Positions 1 through 8,082 of a DNA stretch of 64,000 bases are shown piece by piece. This DNA is from Streptomyces noursei (GTDB lineage: Bacteria > Actinomycetota > Actinomycetes > Streptomycetales > Streptomycetaceae): positions 5,084,001 through 5,148,000 of the forward strand of contig NZ_CP070326.1 in the NCBI RefSeq assembly GCF_016917755.1, read 5' to 3'. Position numbers and translations under genes: made by a program. Positions within the stretch are counted from its first letter, which is position 1. The number at the start of each line of letters is the position of its first letter. The notes beneath the pieces were generated by a model. The model had not been told where the DNA came from and made no database searches. It saw only the letters and a list, made by a program, of their open reading frames with translations.

Positions 1-1
1 G

Positions 2-1609
2 GAGCGTTGGTCGTGGATCCTCGACCGCATGGTGGAGAACCACCATCTGCCGGCGGCGGAGGCAGCCAAGTGGAAGGCCAAGGGCTTCCCGATGCCGCAG
101 AAGCCCAAGGCGGGGGCCAGTAAGGGCGGCCAGATCGGCTATCTGATCGATGTCGCCAAGAAGTACGTCCTCAAGCACCGCCCGGACATCAGCGAGGCGC
201 GCTTCGACAAGGGCGGCTACACGATCCAGACGACCTTCGACGAGAAGAAGACCAAGGAACTCGCCGCCGCGGTCAAGCAGGTCAACGACCGCTACATCAA
301 CCCGAAGTTGCGTCCCGAAAAGGACAAGTACGTCCAGTTCGGCGGTGCTTCGGTGGTGCCCGGAGACGGCAAGATCGTGGCTCTGTACGGCGGTGACGGA
401 TACGACCAGGGGCACTTCAGCAACAACGCCGACACCTACGGCGTGCCGGTCGGCTCGACCTGGAAGCCGTTCGTCCTCGCCGCTGCGATGAAGTACGGGA
501 AGGTCGGCGACGGTCAGGCGCTCTCGCCGGACAGCAAGTACAACGGCGACGACCACCTCAAGGTGAGGAAGCCGGACGGTACCTATGTCCTCAAGAAGGA
601 CAACACGCCCTTCTACCAGGTGAACGAGAGCGATCATCCCTGGGGCTACATCACCTTGCGGAAGGCGATGGAGCAGTCGGTCAACACCCCGTTCGTCCAG
701 CTCGGCATGGACGTCGGGATGGCCAAGGTGCGGGACATGGCGCAGACCGCGGGCATCGCGCCGAGCAGCTTCGACAGGAACCTCAACCCGTCCTTCGCGC
801 TGGGCACGTCCACGCCGAGCGCGATCCGGATGGCCGACGCCTACGCCACCTTCGCCGCCTCCGGCATGCAGGCGGAGCCCTACTCGGTGATCAAGGTGAC
901 CTCCGAGGGCAAGGAGCTGGATGGCTTCGACAAGCCCTCGGCGCGCTCGGCGATCGATCCGAACATCGCCAACAACGTCACCGACGTGTTGGAGAACGTG
1001 ATCCAGAACGGTACGGGCAAGGCGGCCAAGAAGCTGGGGAAGCCGGCGGCGGGCAAGACGGGTACCACGGACGAGAACAAGTCGGCCTGGTTCGTCGGCT
1101 ACACCAAGCAGCTGTCGACGGCCATCACCATGTTCCGTGAGGACGCCCAGAACCCGCGCCAGCTGTCCATGAACGGCGTCGGTGGTTTCGACTCGATCCA
1201 CGGTGGTGCGCTGCCGACCGAGGTGTGGACGCAGTACATGTTGCAGGCGATGGACGGTCTTCCCTCGACGGACTTCCCCGCGGCCCAGCCGATCGGGCAG
1301 GTCATCAACGAGACCGGTATGCCGTCGCCCACGCCGACGCCCACCCCGACCTTGGCGCCGCCGACCCCGTCGAGTACGCCCAGCACCTCGGCCTCCCCGA
1401 CGCAGACCCCGACTGCGACTCCGACCGAGACCTGCACTCCCTGGGACGTCCGCTGCAAGAACCACGGCGGGCACAACGGTGGGGGCACCGGCGGTGGCCC
1501 CGGCGGACCCGGTGGTGACACCGGCGGGACGCCGCCGACCTCGCCCGACCCGACCAGTGGTGGGAGCACTGGCGGAGGAGGCATCTTCGGCGGGCCCACA
1601 GGCGGCTGA
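2..1609 (+). CDS. Class A penicillin-binding protein, 3' part (transpeptidase domain)
   Basis: This is the C-terminal part of a bifunctional peptidoglycan synthase; the reading frame is open to the left edge, so the glycosyltransferase domain lies outside the window. The transpeptidase motifs are in order: S-T-W-K with the active-site Ser codon at 455, S-V-N at 677, and K-T-G-T with the Lys codon at 1055. After the catalytic domain comes a Pro/Thr/Ser-rich stretch and a Gly-rich end, typical of actinobacterial PBPs that span the thick wall. It cross-links the wall outside the membrane. A strong terminator and two parS sites follow it. Confidence 0.93.
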   Translation, partial: ERWSWILDRMVENHHLPAAEAAKWKAKGFPMPQKPKAGASKGGQIGYLIDVAKKYVLKHRPDISEARFDKGGYTIQTTFDEKKTKELAAAVKQVNDRYINPKLRPEKDKYVQFGGASVVPGDGKIVALYGGDGYDQGHFSNNADTYGVPVGSTWKPFVLAAAMKYGKVGDGQALSPDSKYNGDDHLKVRKPDGTYVLKKDNTPFYQVNESDHPWGYITLRKAMEQSVNTPFVQLGMDVGMAKVRDMAQTAGIAPSSFDRNLNPSFALGTSTPSAIRMADAYATFAASGMQAEPYSVIKVTSEGKELDGFDKPSARSAIDPNIANNVTDVLENVIQNGTGKAAKKLGKPAAGKTGTTDENKSAWFVGYTKQLSTAITMFREDAQNPRQLSMNGVGGFDSIHGGALPTEVWTQYMLQAMDGLPSTDFPAAQPIGQVINETGMPSPTPTPTPTLAPPTPSSTPSTSASPTQTPTATPTETCTPWDVRCKNHGGHNGGGTGGGPGGPGGDTGGTPPTSPDPTSGGSTGGGGIFGGPTGG

Positions 1610-1621
1610 TATCCGCTGAGC

Positions 1622-1635
1622 GTTTCACGTGAAAC
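1622..1635. other. parS: parS site 1
   Basis: A perfect GTTTCACGTGAAAC palindrome, the Streptomyces ParB-binding site. It is the first of a pair whose starts are 21 bp apart (about two helical turns), just after the PBP stop. Confidence 0.93.
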
Positions 1636-1642
1636 GACCGCC

Positions 1643-1656
1643 GTTTCACGTGAAAC
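1643..1656. other. parS: parS site 2
   Basis: A second perfect GTTTCACGTGAAAC, 21 bp from the first. The pair lies between the PBP stop and its terminator, so it is probably transcribed. Confidence 0.93.
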
Positions 1657-1666
1657 ACGGCTCCAC

Positions 1667-1702
1667 GAAGCCCCCGACCCGGTGCGACCGGGCGGGGGCT
1701 TC
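1667..1702 (+). terminator. Terminator after the PBP gene
   Basis: A 10-bp perfect stem (1667-1676 pairs with 1693-1702, arm GAAGCCCCCG) with a 16-nt loop. There is no long T-tract, as is usual for Streptomyces terminators. Confidence 0.75.
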
Positions 1703-1740
1703 GTCGCGTTCGTCCCCGTCGCGTACGGCAGGATGGGGCC

Positions 1741-3222
1741 ATGACGAGCCTGCGACAGGACGAGCCCGTGCGGCCGACGAGACGGGATGAGGTGGCCGCG
1801 GCCGGCAGCGAGCTGATCGGCGGGCCGATCGGCCGGCGCGCGCTGCTCGGGACGTACTGGCTGACGCCGGTGCGGGTCGTCGCGCTCGTCGCCATCGGCA
1901 TGTTCGCGCTCGGCATGGTGCAGAAGCTGCCCTGCTACAACGGGGGGTGGTTCTTCGGCGCCACCAGCCAGTACATCCATGCCTGCTACTCGGACATTCC
2001 CCACCTCTACGCGGGCCGGGGCTTCGCCGACGGGCTGATTCCGTACTTCGACAAGCTCCCTGGCGATATGCAGTACCTGGAGTACCCGGTGCTGACCGGG
2101 CTCTTCATGGAGATCGCCTCCTGGGTGACCCCGCACGGCGGGGCGATCCAGGACCGGGAGCAGATCTACTGGCTGGTCAACGCCGGCATGCTGATGGTCT
2201 GCGCGGCCGTCATCGCGGTGTGCGTGGCCCGTACCCACCGCCGGCGCCCCTGGGACGGGCTGCTCGTGGCCCTGGCACCGGCCTTCGCCCTGACCGCGAC
2301 CATCAACTGGGACCTGCTGGCCGTCGCGCTGACGGCCGCCGGGATGCTGCTGTGGTCTCGCAGCCGACCGCTGGCGGCCGGCGTCCTGATCGGGCTGGCG
2401 ACCGCGGCGAAGCTGTATCCGGTGCTGTTGCTGGGCCCGTTGCTGGTGCTGTGCTGGCGTGCGGGCACGTGGCGCGCGTACGGGCGGGCCGTCCTCGGCG
2501 CGGTGGTGTCCTGGCTGGCGGTGAACCTTCCGGTGATGCTCGTCCACGACGGGGCCGGGTTCCACATCCGGGAGGGCTGGGCGAAGTTCTACACCTTCAG
2601 CCAGGAGCGGCCCATCGACTTCGGCTCGATCTGGCTGCTGATCTCGCAACGCACCGGCAACCCGTTGGAGAACGCCAACCTCTACGCGTCGCTGCTGATG
2701 ATCCTGGGCTGTGGCGGTCTCGCGCTGCTGACGCTCTACGCACCGCGCCGGCCCCGCTTCGCGCAACTTGCCTTCCTCGTCGTGGCGCTGTTCATCCTCA
2801 CCAACAAGGTCTACTCGCCGCAGTACGTCCTGTGGCTGGTCCCGCTGGCGGCGTTGGCCCGCCCGCGCTGGCGGGACTTCTTGATCTGGCAGGCGTGCGA
2901 GGTCATGTACTTCCTGGGGATCTGGATGTACCTGGCCTACACCGGCAACGGCGACAAGCATCAGGGGCTTCCGCCCGAGGGCTATCAACTGGCTATCGCG
3001 CTGCACCTGCTCGGCACGCTCTACCTGTGCGCCGTGGTCGTCCGGGACATCCTGCTGCCGGAGCGCGACGTGGTCCGCAGGGACGGCGACGACGACCCGT
3101 CGGGGGGCGTTCTGGACCGGAGGCCCGACGTGTTCGTGCTCGGGCAGGCGCACCGCGCGCCGCGGCACGCGGTGCACTTCGAGGGTGCGCCACGGGTGAG
3201 CTGGGGCGCCGTACGGGACTGA
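1741..3222 (+). CDS. GT87-like (DUF2029) integral membrane glycosyltransferase
   Basis: A 493-residue protein with about ten or more hydrophobic segments and a basic, polar N-terminus (residues 1-35). The pattern matches the GT-C fold GT87/DUF2029 family, polyprenyl-phosphate-mannose-dependent mannosyltransferases that work on the outer face of the membrane. Conserved-looking features are the acidic residues in the first external loop after the first membrane segment, a N-W-D in the middle, and an NKVYSPQY-type loop near the C-terminus. The substrate is unknown; wall or lipid glycan synthesis is likely from the neighbouring PBP and femX genes. The ATG follows the PBP terminator by about 40 bp, so it has its own promoter. 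Confidence 0.8.
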   Translation: MTSLRQDEPVRPTRRDEVAAAGSELIGGPIGRRALLGTYWLTPVRVVALVAIGMFALGMVQKLPCYNGGWFFGATSQYIHACYSDIPHLYAGRGFADGLIPYFDKLPGDMQYLEYPVLTGLFMEIASWVTPHGGAIQDREQIYWLVNAGMLMVCAAVIAVCVARTHRRRPWDGLLVALAPAFALTATINWDLLAVALTAAGMLLWSRSRPLAAGVLIGLATAAKLYPVLLLGPLLVLCWRAGTWRAYGRAVLGAVVSWLAVNLPVMLVHDGAGFHIREGWAKFYTFSQERPIDFGSIWLLISQRTGNPLENANLYASLLMILGCGGLALLTLYAPRRPRFAQLAFLVVALFILTNKVYSPQYVLWLVPLAALARPRWRDFLIWQACEVMYFLGIWMYLAYTGNGDKHQGLPPEGYQLAIALHLLGTLYLCAVVVRDILLPERDVVRRDGDDDPSGGVLDRRPDVFVLGQAHRAPRHAVHFEGAPRVSWGAVRD

Positions 3223-3240
3223 GCGGGACGGCACAAGCGT

Positions 3241-3282
3241 CAGGGCCCGGTGCAGCGGAACGTTCCGCCGCACCGGGCCCTG
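3241..3282. terminator. Bidirectional terminator between convergent genes
   Basis: A long inverted repeat: 3241-3253 pairs with 3270-3282, and the inner GCGGAACGTTCCGC (3255-3268) is itself a perfect palindrome; only one A/C mismatch interrupts the stem. It sits between the glycosyltransferase (plus strand) and the racemase-fold gene (minus strand). Confidence 0.8.
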
Positions 3283-3310
3283 GACGTCGGTGGGCGCCGG
3301 GCCGGTCGGC

Positions 3311-4342
3311 TCAGCGGTCCACGACGCGGTCGTACTGCGTGGTGGTGTGCCGCAGATGGGCCACCAGCTCCTCGCCCACCTTGGGCTCGGGGGCGTCCCC
3401 CGGGACGAACAGGATCGACACCTGCATGTGCGGGGGCTCGGCGAACCAGCGCTGCTTGCCGGCCCAGACGTACGGTGCGAGGTTGCGGTTGACGGTCGCC
3501 AGGCCGGCACGGGCCACGCCCTTGGCGCGCGGCATCACGCCGTGCAGCGCCTTGGGCGACTCCAGGCCGACGCCGTGCGAGGTACCACCGGCCACCACGA
3601 CGAGGTAGCCGTCGGCGGTCGCCTTCTGCTGGCGGTAGCCGAACCGCTCGCCCTTGGCGACGCGGGTGACGTCGAGCACCGAGCCGCGGTACTCGGTGGC
3701 CTCGTGGTCGCCGAGCCACAGCCGCGTGCCGATCCGCGCGCGGAAGCGGGTCTGCGGGAACTGCTGCTGGAGGCGGGCGAACTCGTCGGGCTTGAGGTGG
3801 CTGACGAACATGCTGTGGAGCGGCAGGCGGTTGGCGCGCAGCTGGTCCATCCACCCGATGACCTCGTCGACCGAGTCGGAGCCGTCGGTGCGGTCCAGCG
3901 GGAGGTGGATCGCGAATCCCTCCAGCCGGACGTCCTCGATGGCCGCGGCAAGCTTCGGCAGGTCCTCCGGCTTGACGCCGTGCCGCTTCATGCTGCTCAT
4001 GACCTCGATGACGACCCGGGCGCCGACCAGCCCGCCCACGCCTTCGACCGAGGAGACCGAGCGGATCGCCCGGTCGGGCAGCGGCACCGGCTCCTCGCCG
4101 TGCCGGAACGGGGTCAGGACCAGCAGATCACCGCTGAAGAAGTCCTTGATCTGGGCTGCTTCGTAGGTCGTGCCGACCGCGAGGATGTCGGAGCCGAGCC
4201 GGGTGGCCTCCTCGGCGAGGCGCTCGTGGCCGAAGCCGTAGCCGTTGCCTTTGCAGACCGGGACCAGCCCGGGGAACTGCTGGAGAACGCTCTGTTGATG
4301 CGCCCGCCAGCGTGCGGTGTCGACGTAGAGGGTGAGCGCCAT
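3311..4342 (-). CDS. Alanine-racemase-fold PLP protein, femX partner
   Basis: A 343-residue protein resembling the PLP-binding barrel of fold-type III enzymes such as alanine racemase. The PLP lysine is K31 in a CKGNGYGFG motif, close to the racemase KANAYGHG signature. The ATG at 4342 is preferred because the N-terminus MALTLYVDTARW begins the domain. It lies 64 bp downstream of femX on the same strand, so the two are probably one operon. A role in supplying or modifying an amino acid for the wall or the interpeptide bridge is an inference from this pairing. It is somewhat short for a full alanine racemase, so racemase activity is not assured; another PLP-barrel activity is possible. Confidence 0.75.
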   Translation of the reverse strand: MALTLYVDTARWRAHQQSVLQQFPGLVPVCKGNGYGFGHERLAEEATRLGSDILAVGTTYEAAQIKDFFSGDLLVLTPFRHGEEPVPLPDRAIRSVSSVEGVGGLVGARVVIEVMSSMKRHGVKPEDLPKLAAAIEDVRLEGFAIHLPLDRTDGSDSVDEVIGWMDQLRANRLPLHSMFVSHLKPDEFARLQQQFPQTRFRARIGTRLWLGDHEATEYRGSVLDVTRVAKGERFGYRQQKATADGYLVVVAGGTSHGVGLESPKALHGVMPRAKGVARAGLATVNRNLAPYVWAGKQRWFAEPPHMQVSILFVPGDAPEPKVGEELVAHLRHTTTQYDRVVDR

Positions 4343-4406
4343 GGCCGGCCCGGAACCTTTCTCGTGGCAAGGGTGTGTCAGGAGTGCGGACGGTGCGGTG
4401 AAGCGG

Positions 4407-5525
4407 TCAGCGACGCGACATGTAGATGTCGAGCGCCTTGTGCAGGAGCTTGTTGAGTGGGAAGTCCCACTCACCGAGGTACTCCGCCGCCTGCCCGCCG
4501 GTGCCGACCTTGAACTGGATCAGACCGAAGAGGTGGTCGTTCTCGTCCAGCGAGTCGCTGATGCCGCGGAGGTCGTAGACGGAGGCGCCGGCCGCGTAGG
4601 AGTCCTGCAGCATGCGCCACTGCATCGCGTTGGAGGGCCGGACCTCGCGGCCGATGTTGTCCGAGGCGCCGTACGAGTACCAGACGTGCCCGCCGACGAT
4701 GAGCATGGTCGCGGCGGAGAGGTTCACCCCGTTGTGGCGGGCGAAGTAGAGCCGCATGCGGTCGGGGTCCTCGGTGTTGAGGGCGGACCACATGCGCTGG
4801 AAGTAGCTGAGCGGACGCGGCCGGAACTGGTCGCGCTTCGCGGTGATCTCGTAGAGCCGCTGCCATTCGGCCAGGTCCTCGTAGCCGCCCTGGACGACCT
4901 CGACGCCGGCCTTCTCGGCCTTCTTGATGTTGCGGCGCCACAGCTGGTTGAAGCCCTTGTGGATCTCCTCCAGCGGGCGGTCGGCCAGCGGCACCTGGAA
5001 GACGTAGCGGGGCTGCACATCGCCGAAGCCGGCACCGCCGTCCTCGCCCTGCTGCCAGCCCATGCGGCGCAGGCGGTCGGCGACCTCGAAGGCACGCGGT
5101 TCGATGTGGCTGGCCTCGACGTCCCGCAGCCGCTTGACGTCGGGGTTCTGGATGCCGGCCTTGATCGCGGTGGAGTCCCAGCGGCGGATGATGACCGGCG
5201 GGCCCATCTTCACGGAGAAGGCGCCCTGCTGCTTGAGGTGGGCGAGCATCGGCCGCAGCCATTCCTCAAGATTCGGCGCGAACCAGTTGATGACCGGGCC
5301 CTCGGGGAGGTAGGCCAGGTATCGCTTGATCTTGGGCAGCTGGCGGTACAGGACCAGCCCGGCGCCGACCAGCTCGCCGGACGCGTCGAACCAGCCCAGG
5401 CTCTCGGACCGCCACTCGGCCTTCACGTCCGCCCAGGCCGGGACCTGCATGTGGCTCGCCGCGGGCAGGCTCTGGATGTATGCCAGATGCTGCTCTCGGC
5501 TGATGGTCCTCAGGGTCAGGCTCAT
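4407..5525 (-). CDS. femX: FemX-type peptidoglycan bridge aminoacyltransferase
   Basis: A 372-residue FemABX-family protein with two GNAT-like halves. FemX-type enzymes attach the first interpeptide amino acid (glycine in Streptomyces, onto LL-diaminopimelate) to lipid II, using aminoacyl-tRNA in the cytoplasm. Residues matching the family include the VPLADRPLEEIHKGFNQLWR region, the basic helix RRNIKKAEKAGVEV, and the C-terminal YDLRGISD and GLIQFKVGTGG segments. The ATG has a good GAGGAG ribosome binding site 8 bp upstream on the minus strand. The racemase-fold gene follows in the same direction. Confidence 0.9.
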   Translation of the reverse strand: MSLTLRTISREQHLAYIQSLPAASHMQVPAWADVKAEWRSESLGWFDASGELVGAGLVLYRQLPKIKRYLAYLPEGPVINWFAPNLEEWLRPMLAHLKQQGAFSVKMGPPVIIRRWDSTAIKAGIQNPDVKRLRDVEASHIEPRAFEVADRLRRMGWQQGEDGGAGFGDVQPRYVFQVPLADRPLEEIHKGFNQLWRRNIKKAEKAGVEVVQGGYEDLAEWQRLYEITAKRDQFRPRPLSYFQRMWSALNTEDPDRMRLYFARHNGVNLSAATMLIVGGHVWYSYGASDNIGREVRPSNAMQWRMLQDSYAAGASVYDLRGISDSLDENDHLFGLIQFKVGTGGQAAEYLGEWDFPLNKLLHKALDIYMSRR

Positions 5526-5653
5526 GCGGGGCGCTCCTCGGCTGGTGTGTCCCCTTGGTCGGGGCTCCGGCTCTCGCGCCGAAGCCTACTGTGACCGGGG
5601 AGCGCCCCGTCTGGGCCGTACGGGACCGGGCCCCGTATGCCGTGGCGTGCGGG

Positions 5654-5971
5654 TTAGCCGAGGACGCCGCCGAAGAGCCCGCCGTGCGCCAGGCCGATGT
5701 AGAAGCCGACGCCCGACGCGCCGAGCCCGATGATCAACAGGAAGCGTTCCGCCGTCGTCGAGGAGATGTACTGGCCCCACAGGCCCGTGCCGATGCCGAT
5801 CAGGCCCACCCATGAGCTGACCAGGTGCAGGCCGGGGGAGAGCGCGGTGAGGGCGGCAATCGCGCCGAACACCAAGGTCACGACCGCGAGGGTGTTCTCT
5901 ACGGGATGGGGTTGGCCGTCGCTGTTGAGAATCGCGAGCAGATTCCGTTGGGTCCGTGCTGCCTGTGCCAT
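5654..5971 (-). CDS. Small integral membrane protein
   Basis: A 105-residue protein with three predicted membrane helices (about residues 27-45, 50-68 and 76-98) and a short charged N-terminus. The ribosome binding site GGAGGT lies 6 bp before the ATG. I do not recognise a catalytic motif. It is a conserved-looking Streptomyces membrane protein between femX and the divergent rpsF operon; function unknown. Confidence 0.7.
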   Translation of the reverse strand: MAQAARTQRNLLAILNSDGQPHPVENTLAVVTLVFGAIAALTALSPGLHLVSSWVGLIGIGTGLWGQYISSTTAERFLLIIGLGASGVGFYIGLAHGGLFGGVLG

Positions 5972-6146
5972 GCGGCACCTCCACTGACAGGGCGGCGCAC
6001 TGTAACGCCGCTCACACCCGTTGTGTTCCAGATTGGGGGGTCTGGTGGGCGGATTTCAACCGGAAGCGCGGAGGCAGGTACTCTGTACGGTCTGCGCCCA
6101 TGTCTGCCCGGACGATCCGGCGGGCCGGGCGCGGAACGCATCACGA

Positions 6147-6190
6147 CCCTCCTGCCACGGAACGACCGTGGCCGCTGAGTCCAAAGGAGG
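6147..6190 (+). promoter_or_regulatory. Probable S6:S18-type autoregulatory leader of rpsF
   Basis: In the rpsF 5' leader, a 7-bp hairpin (6154-6160 with 6166-6172) is followed directly by CCG (6172-6175). The flanking CCTCCT (6148-6153) can pair with AGGAGG (6185-6190), the rpsF ribosome binding site. This matches the idea of the known S6:S18 mRNA-binding motif, which has a bulged CCG and lets the protein pair repress its own operon. The pairing is seen in the sequence; protein binding is inferred. Confidence 0.55.
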
Positions 6191-6200
6191 TGGGTTCACC

Positions 6201-6491
6201 ATGCGTCACTACGAGGTGATGGTCATCCTCGACCCCGATCTGGAGGAGCGCGCTGTCGCCCCCCTGATCGAGAACTTCCTCTCCGTCGTCCGTGAGGGCA
6301 ACGGAAAGGTGGAGAAGGTCGACACCTGGGGCCGTCGTCGTCTCTCGTACGAGATCAACAAGAAGCCCGAGGGCATCTACTCCGTCATCGACCTGCAGGC
6401 CGAGCCTGCGGTCGTCAAGGAGCTCGACCGTCAGATGAACCTGAACGAGTCGGTTCTTCGGACCAAGGTCCTCCGTCCCGAGACCCACTGA
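6201..6491 (+). CDS. rpsF: 30S ribosomal protein S6
   Basis: A 96-residue S6 protein (MRHYEVMVILDPDLEE start, typical length). S6 binds S18 and 16S rRNA in the small-subunit platform. The ATG at 6201 has a very strong AAAGGAGG site (6183-6190). It is the first gene of rpsF-ssb-rpsR-rplI, a conserved bacterial operon. The leader has a hairpin that may let the S6:S18 complex control translation. Confidence 0.98.
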   Translation: MRHYEVMVILDPDLEERAVAPLIENFLSVVREGNGKVEKVDTWGRRRLSYEINKKPEGIYSVIDLQAEPAVVKELDRQMNLNESVLRTKVLRPETH

Positions 6492-6573
6492 GCGCGTACG
6501 CGTCCAGCGGTAACCGGGTTCGAGTAGCAGCAACACCAGCAGCCAGCAGCACACCCGCCGAGAGGTTCCCCTA

Positions 6574-7167
6574 ATGGCAGGCGAGACCGTCATCACGGTT
6601 GTCGGCAATCTTGTCGACGACCCCGAGCTGCGCTTCACCCCGTCCGGTGCGGCGGTCGCGAAGTTCCGCGTCGCGTCCACTCCCCGCACCTTCGACCGTC
6701 AGACCAATGAGTGGAAGGACGGCGAGAGCCTGTTCCTGACCTGCTCGGTGTGGCGTCAGGCGGCGGAGAACGTCGCCGAGTCCCTTACGCGGGGTACCCG
6801 CGTGATCGTCCAGGGCCGTCTCAAGCAGCGGTCCTACGAGGATCGCGAGGGCGTGAAGCGCACGGTGTACGAGCTCGACGTCGAGGAAGTGGGCGCGAGC
6901 CTGCGGAACGCCACGGCGAAGGTCACCAAGACCGGCGGTCGCGGTGGCCAGGGCGGTGGCGGCTTCGGCGGCGGTCAGGGCGGCGGCCAGCAGGGCGGCG
7001 GCTGGGGCGGTGGCCCCGGCGGCGGTCAGCAGGGTGGCGGCGCTCCGGCCGACGACCCGTGGGCGACCGGCGGTCCTTCCGGCGGTGGCCAGGGTGGCGG
7101 CGGCGGTGGCTGGGGCGGCGGCTCCGGCGGCTCCGGCGGCGGCTACTCGGACGAGCCGCCCTTCTAG
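6574..7167 (+). CDS. ssb: Single-stranded DNA-binding protein
   Basis: A 197-residue SSB with an N-terminal OB fold (about residues 1-110), a Gly/Gln-rich flexible linker (about 115-185) and the acidic tip DEPPF that recruits replication and repair proteins. SSB coats single strands at the fork. Its place between rpsF and rpsR is conserved. Two parS sites lie directly downstream, inside the operon. Confidence 0.97.
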   Translation: MAGETVITVVGNLVDDPELRFTPSGAAVAKFRVASTPRTFDRQTNEWKDGESLFLTCSVWRQAAENVAESLTRGTRVIVQGRLKQRSYEDREGVKRTVYELDVEEVGASLRNATAKVTKTGGRGGQGGGGFGGGQGGGQQGGGWGGGPGGGQQGGGAPADDPWATGGPSGGGQGGGGGGWGGGSGGSGGGYSDEPPF

Positions 7168-7194
7168 GTCCGGGCGACGGGCTCTTCCACCGAT

Positions 7195-7208
7195 GTTTCA
7201 CGTGAAAC
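7195..7208. other. parS: parS site 3
   Basis: A perfect GTTTCACGTGAAAC in the ssb-rpsR spacer, first of a pair 19 bp apart. Confidence 0.93.
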
Positions 7209-7213
7209 GGCAC

Positions 7214-7227
7214 GTTTCACGTGAAAC
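7214..7227. other. parS: parS site 4
   Basis: A perfect GTTTCACGTGAAAC, 19 bp from site 3. The pair lies within the ribosomal-protein operon, so ParB spreading and high transcription must coexist here. Confidence 0.93.
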
Positions 7228-7295
7228 GAGGTCGGAGAGTCGCCTGGGGCCTGAGGGCGTCAGCACATACTTCTTGAACTCACTGGAGAGAGACA

Positions 7296-7532
7296 ATGGC
7301 GAAGCCGCCTGCTCGCAAGCCTAAGAAGAAGGTTTGCGTGTTCTGCAAGGAGAAGATCTCCTACGTCGACTACAAGGACACGAACCTGCTGCGGAAGTTC
7401 ATCTCCGACCGCGGCAAGATCCGTGCCCGTCGTGTCACCGGCAACTGCACTCAGCACCAGCGTGACGTCGCCACGGCCGTGAAGAACAGCCGTGAGATGG
7501 CGCTGCTGCCCTACACGTCCACCGCGCGATAA
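7296..7532 (+). CDS. rpsR: 30S ribosomal protein S18 (zinc-binding form)
   Basis: A 78-residue S18. It keeps a CVFC pair near the N-terminus plus a later GNCTQH segment, so it looks like the zinc-binding (C+) type; many streptomycetes also have a zinc-free paralogue elsewhere. Ribosome binding site GGAGAG. S18 pairs with S6, encoded two genes upstream. Confidence 0.97.
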   Translation: MAKPPARKPKKKVCVFCKEKISYVDYKDTNLLRKFISDRGKIRARRVTGNCTQHQRDVATAVKNSREMALLPYTSTAR

Positions 7533-7550
7533 GGGAAGGGTGACCGACAA

Positions 7551-7997
7551 ATGAAGATCATCCTCACCCACGAGGTCTCCGGCCTCGGCACCGCCGGCGA
7601 CGTCGTTGACGTCAAGGACGGGTACGCCCGCAACTACCTGGTCCCGCGCGGTTTCGCGATCCGCTGGACCAAGGGTGGCGAGAAGGACGTCGAGCAGATC
7701 CGTCGCGGTCGCAAGATCCGCGAGATCGCCACGATCGAGCAGGCCAACGAGGTCAAGGCTCGGCTCGAGGGCGTCAACGTGAAGCTGGCCGTTCGTGCCG
7801 GCGACGCGGGCCGTCTGTTCGGTTCCGTCACCCCGGCCGACGTCGCCTCGGCGATCAAGGCCGCTGGTGGTCCGGACGTCGACAAGCGCCGCGTTGAGCT
7901 CGGTACGCCGATCAAGACCCTGGGCGCGCACCAGGTCTCGGTGCGTCTGCACGCCGAGGTCGTTGCGAAGCTCGGCGTCGAGGTCATCGCCGCCTGA
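7551..7997 (+). CDS. rplI: 50S ribosomal protein L9
   Basis: A 148-residue L9 with the N-terminal MKIILTHEVSGLGTAGDVVDV rRNA-binding domain, a long charged connecting helix and a C-terminal domain. It is the last gene of the operon, 18 bp after rpsR, and is followed by a strong terminator. Confidence 0.97.
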   Translation: MKIILTHEVSGLGTAGDVVDVKDGYARNYLVPRGFAIRWTKGGEKDVEQIRRGRKIREIATIEQANEVKARLEGVNVKLAVRAGDAGRLFGSVTPADVASAIKAAGGPDVDKRRVELGTPIKTLGAHQVSVRLHAEVVAKLGVEVIAA

Positions 7998-8018
7998 GCG
8001 TAGCTCGCAGCTGAACGC

Positions 8019-8055
8019 CGAAGGGCCGTACTCCCTCGTGGGGTACGGCCCTTCG
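8019..8055. terminator. Terminator after rplI, bidirectional
   Basis: A 13-bp perfect stem (8019-8031 with 8043-8055, arm CGAAGGGCCGTAC) and 11-nt loop, between rplI and the convergent protease gene. Confidence 0.88.
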
Positions 8056-8082
8056 CGTTGGGTGGGTGGTCAGGTGCGCGGG

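Noticed and set aside
1099..3510. An 803-codon minus-strand frame
   Set aside because: Antisense shadow of the PBP tail and the GT87 gene; Arg/Pro-rich translation with no domains.
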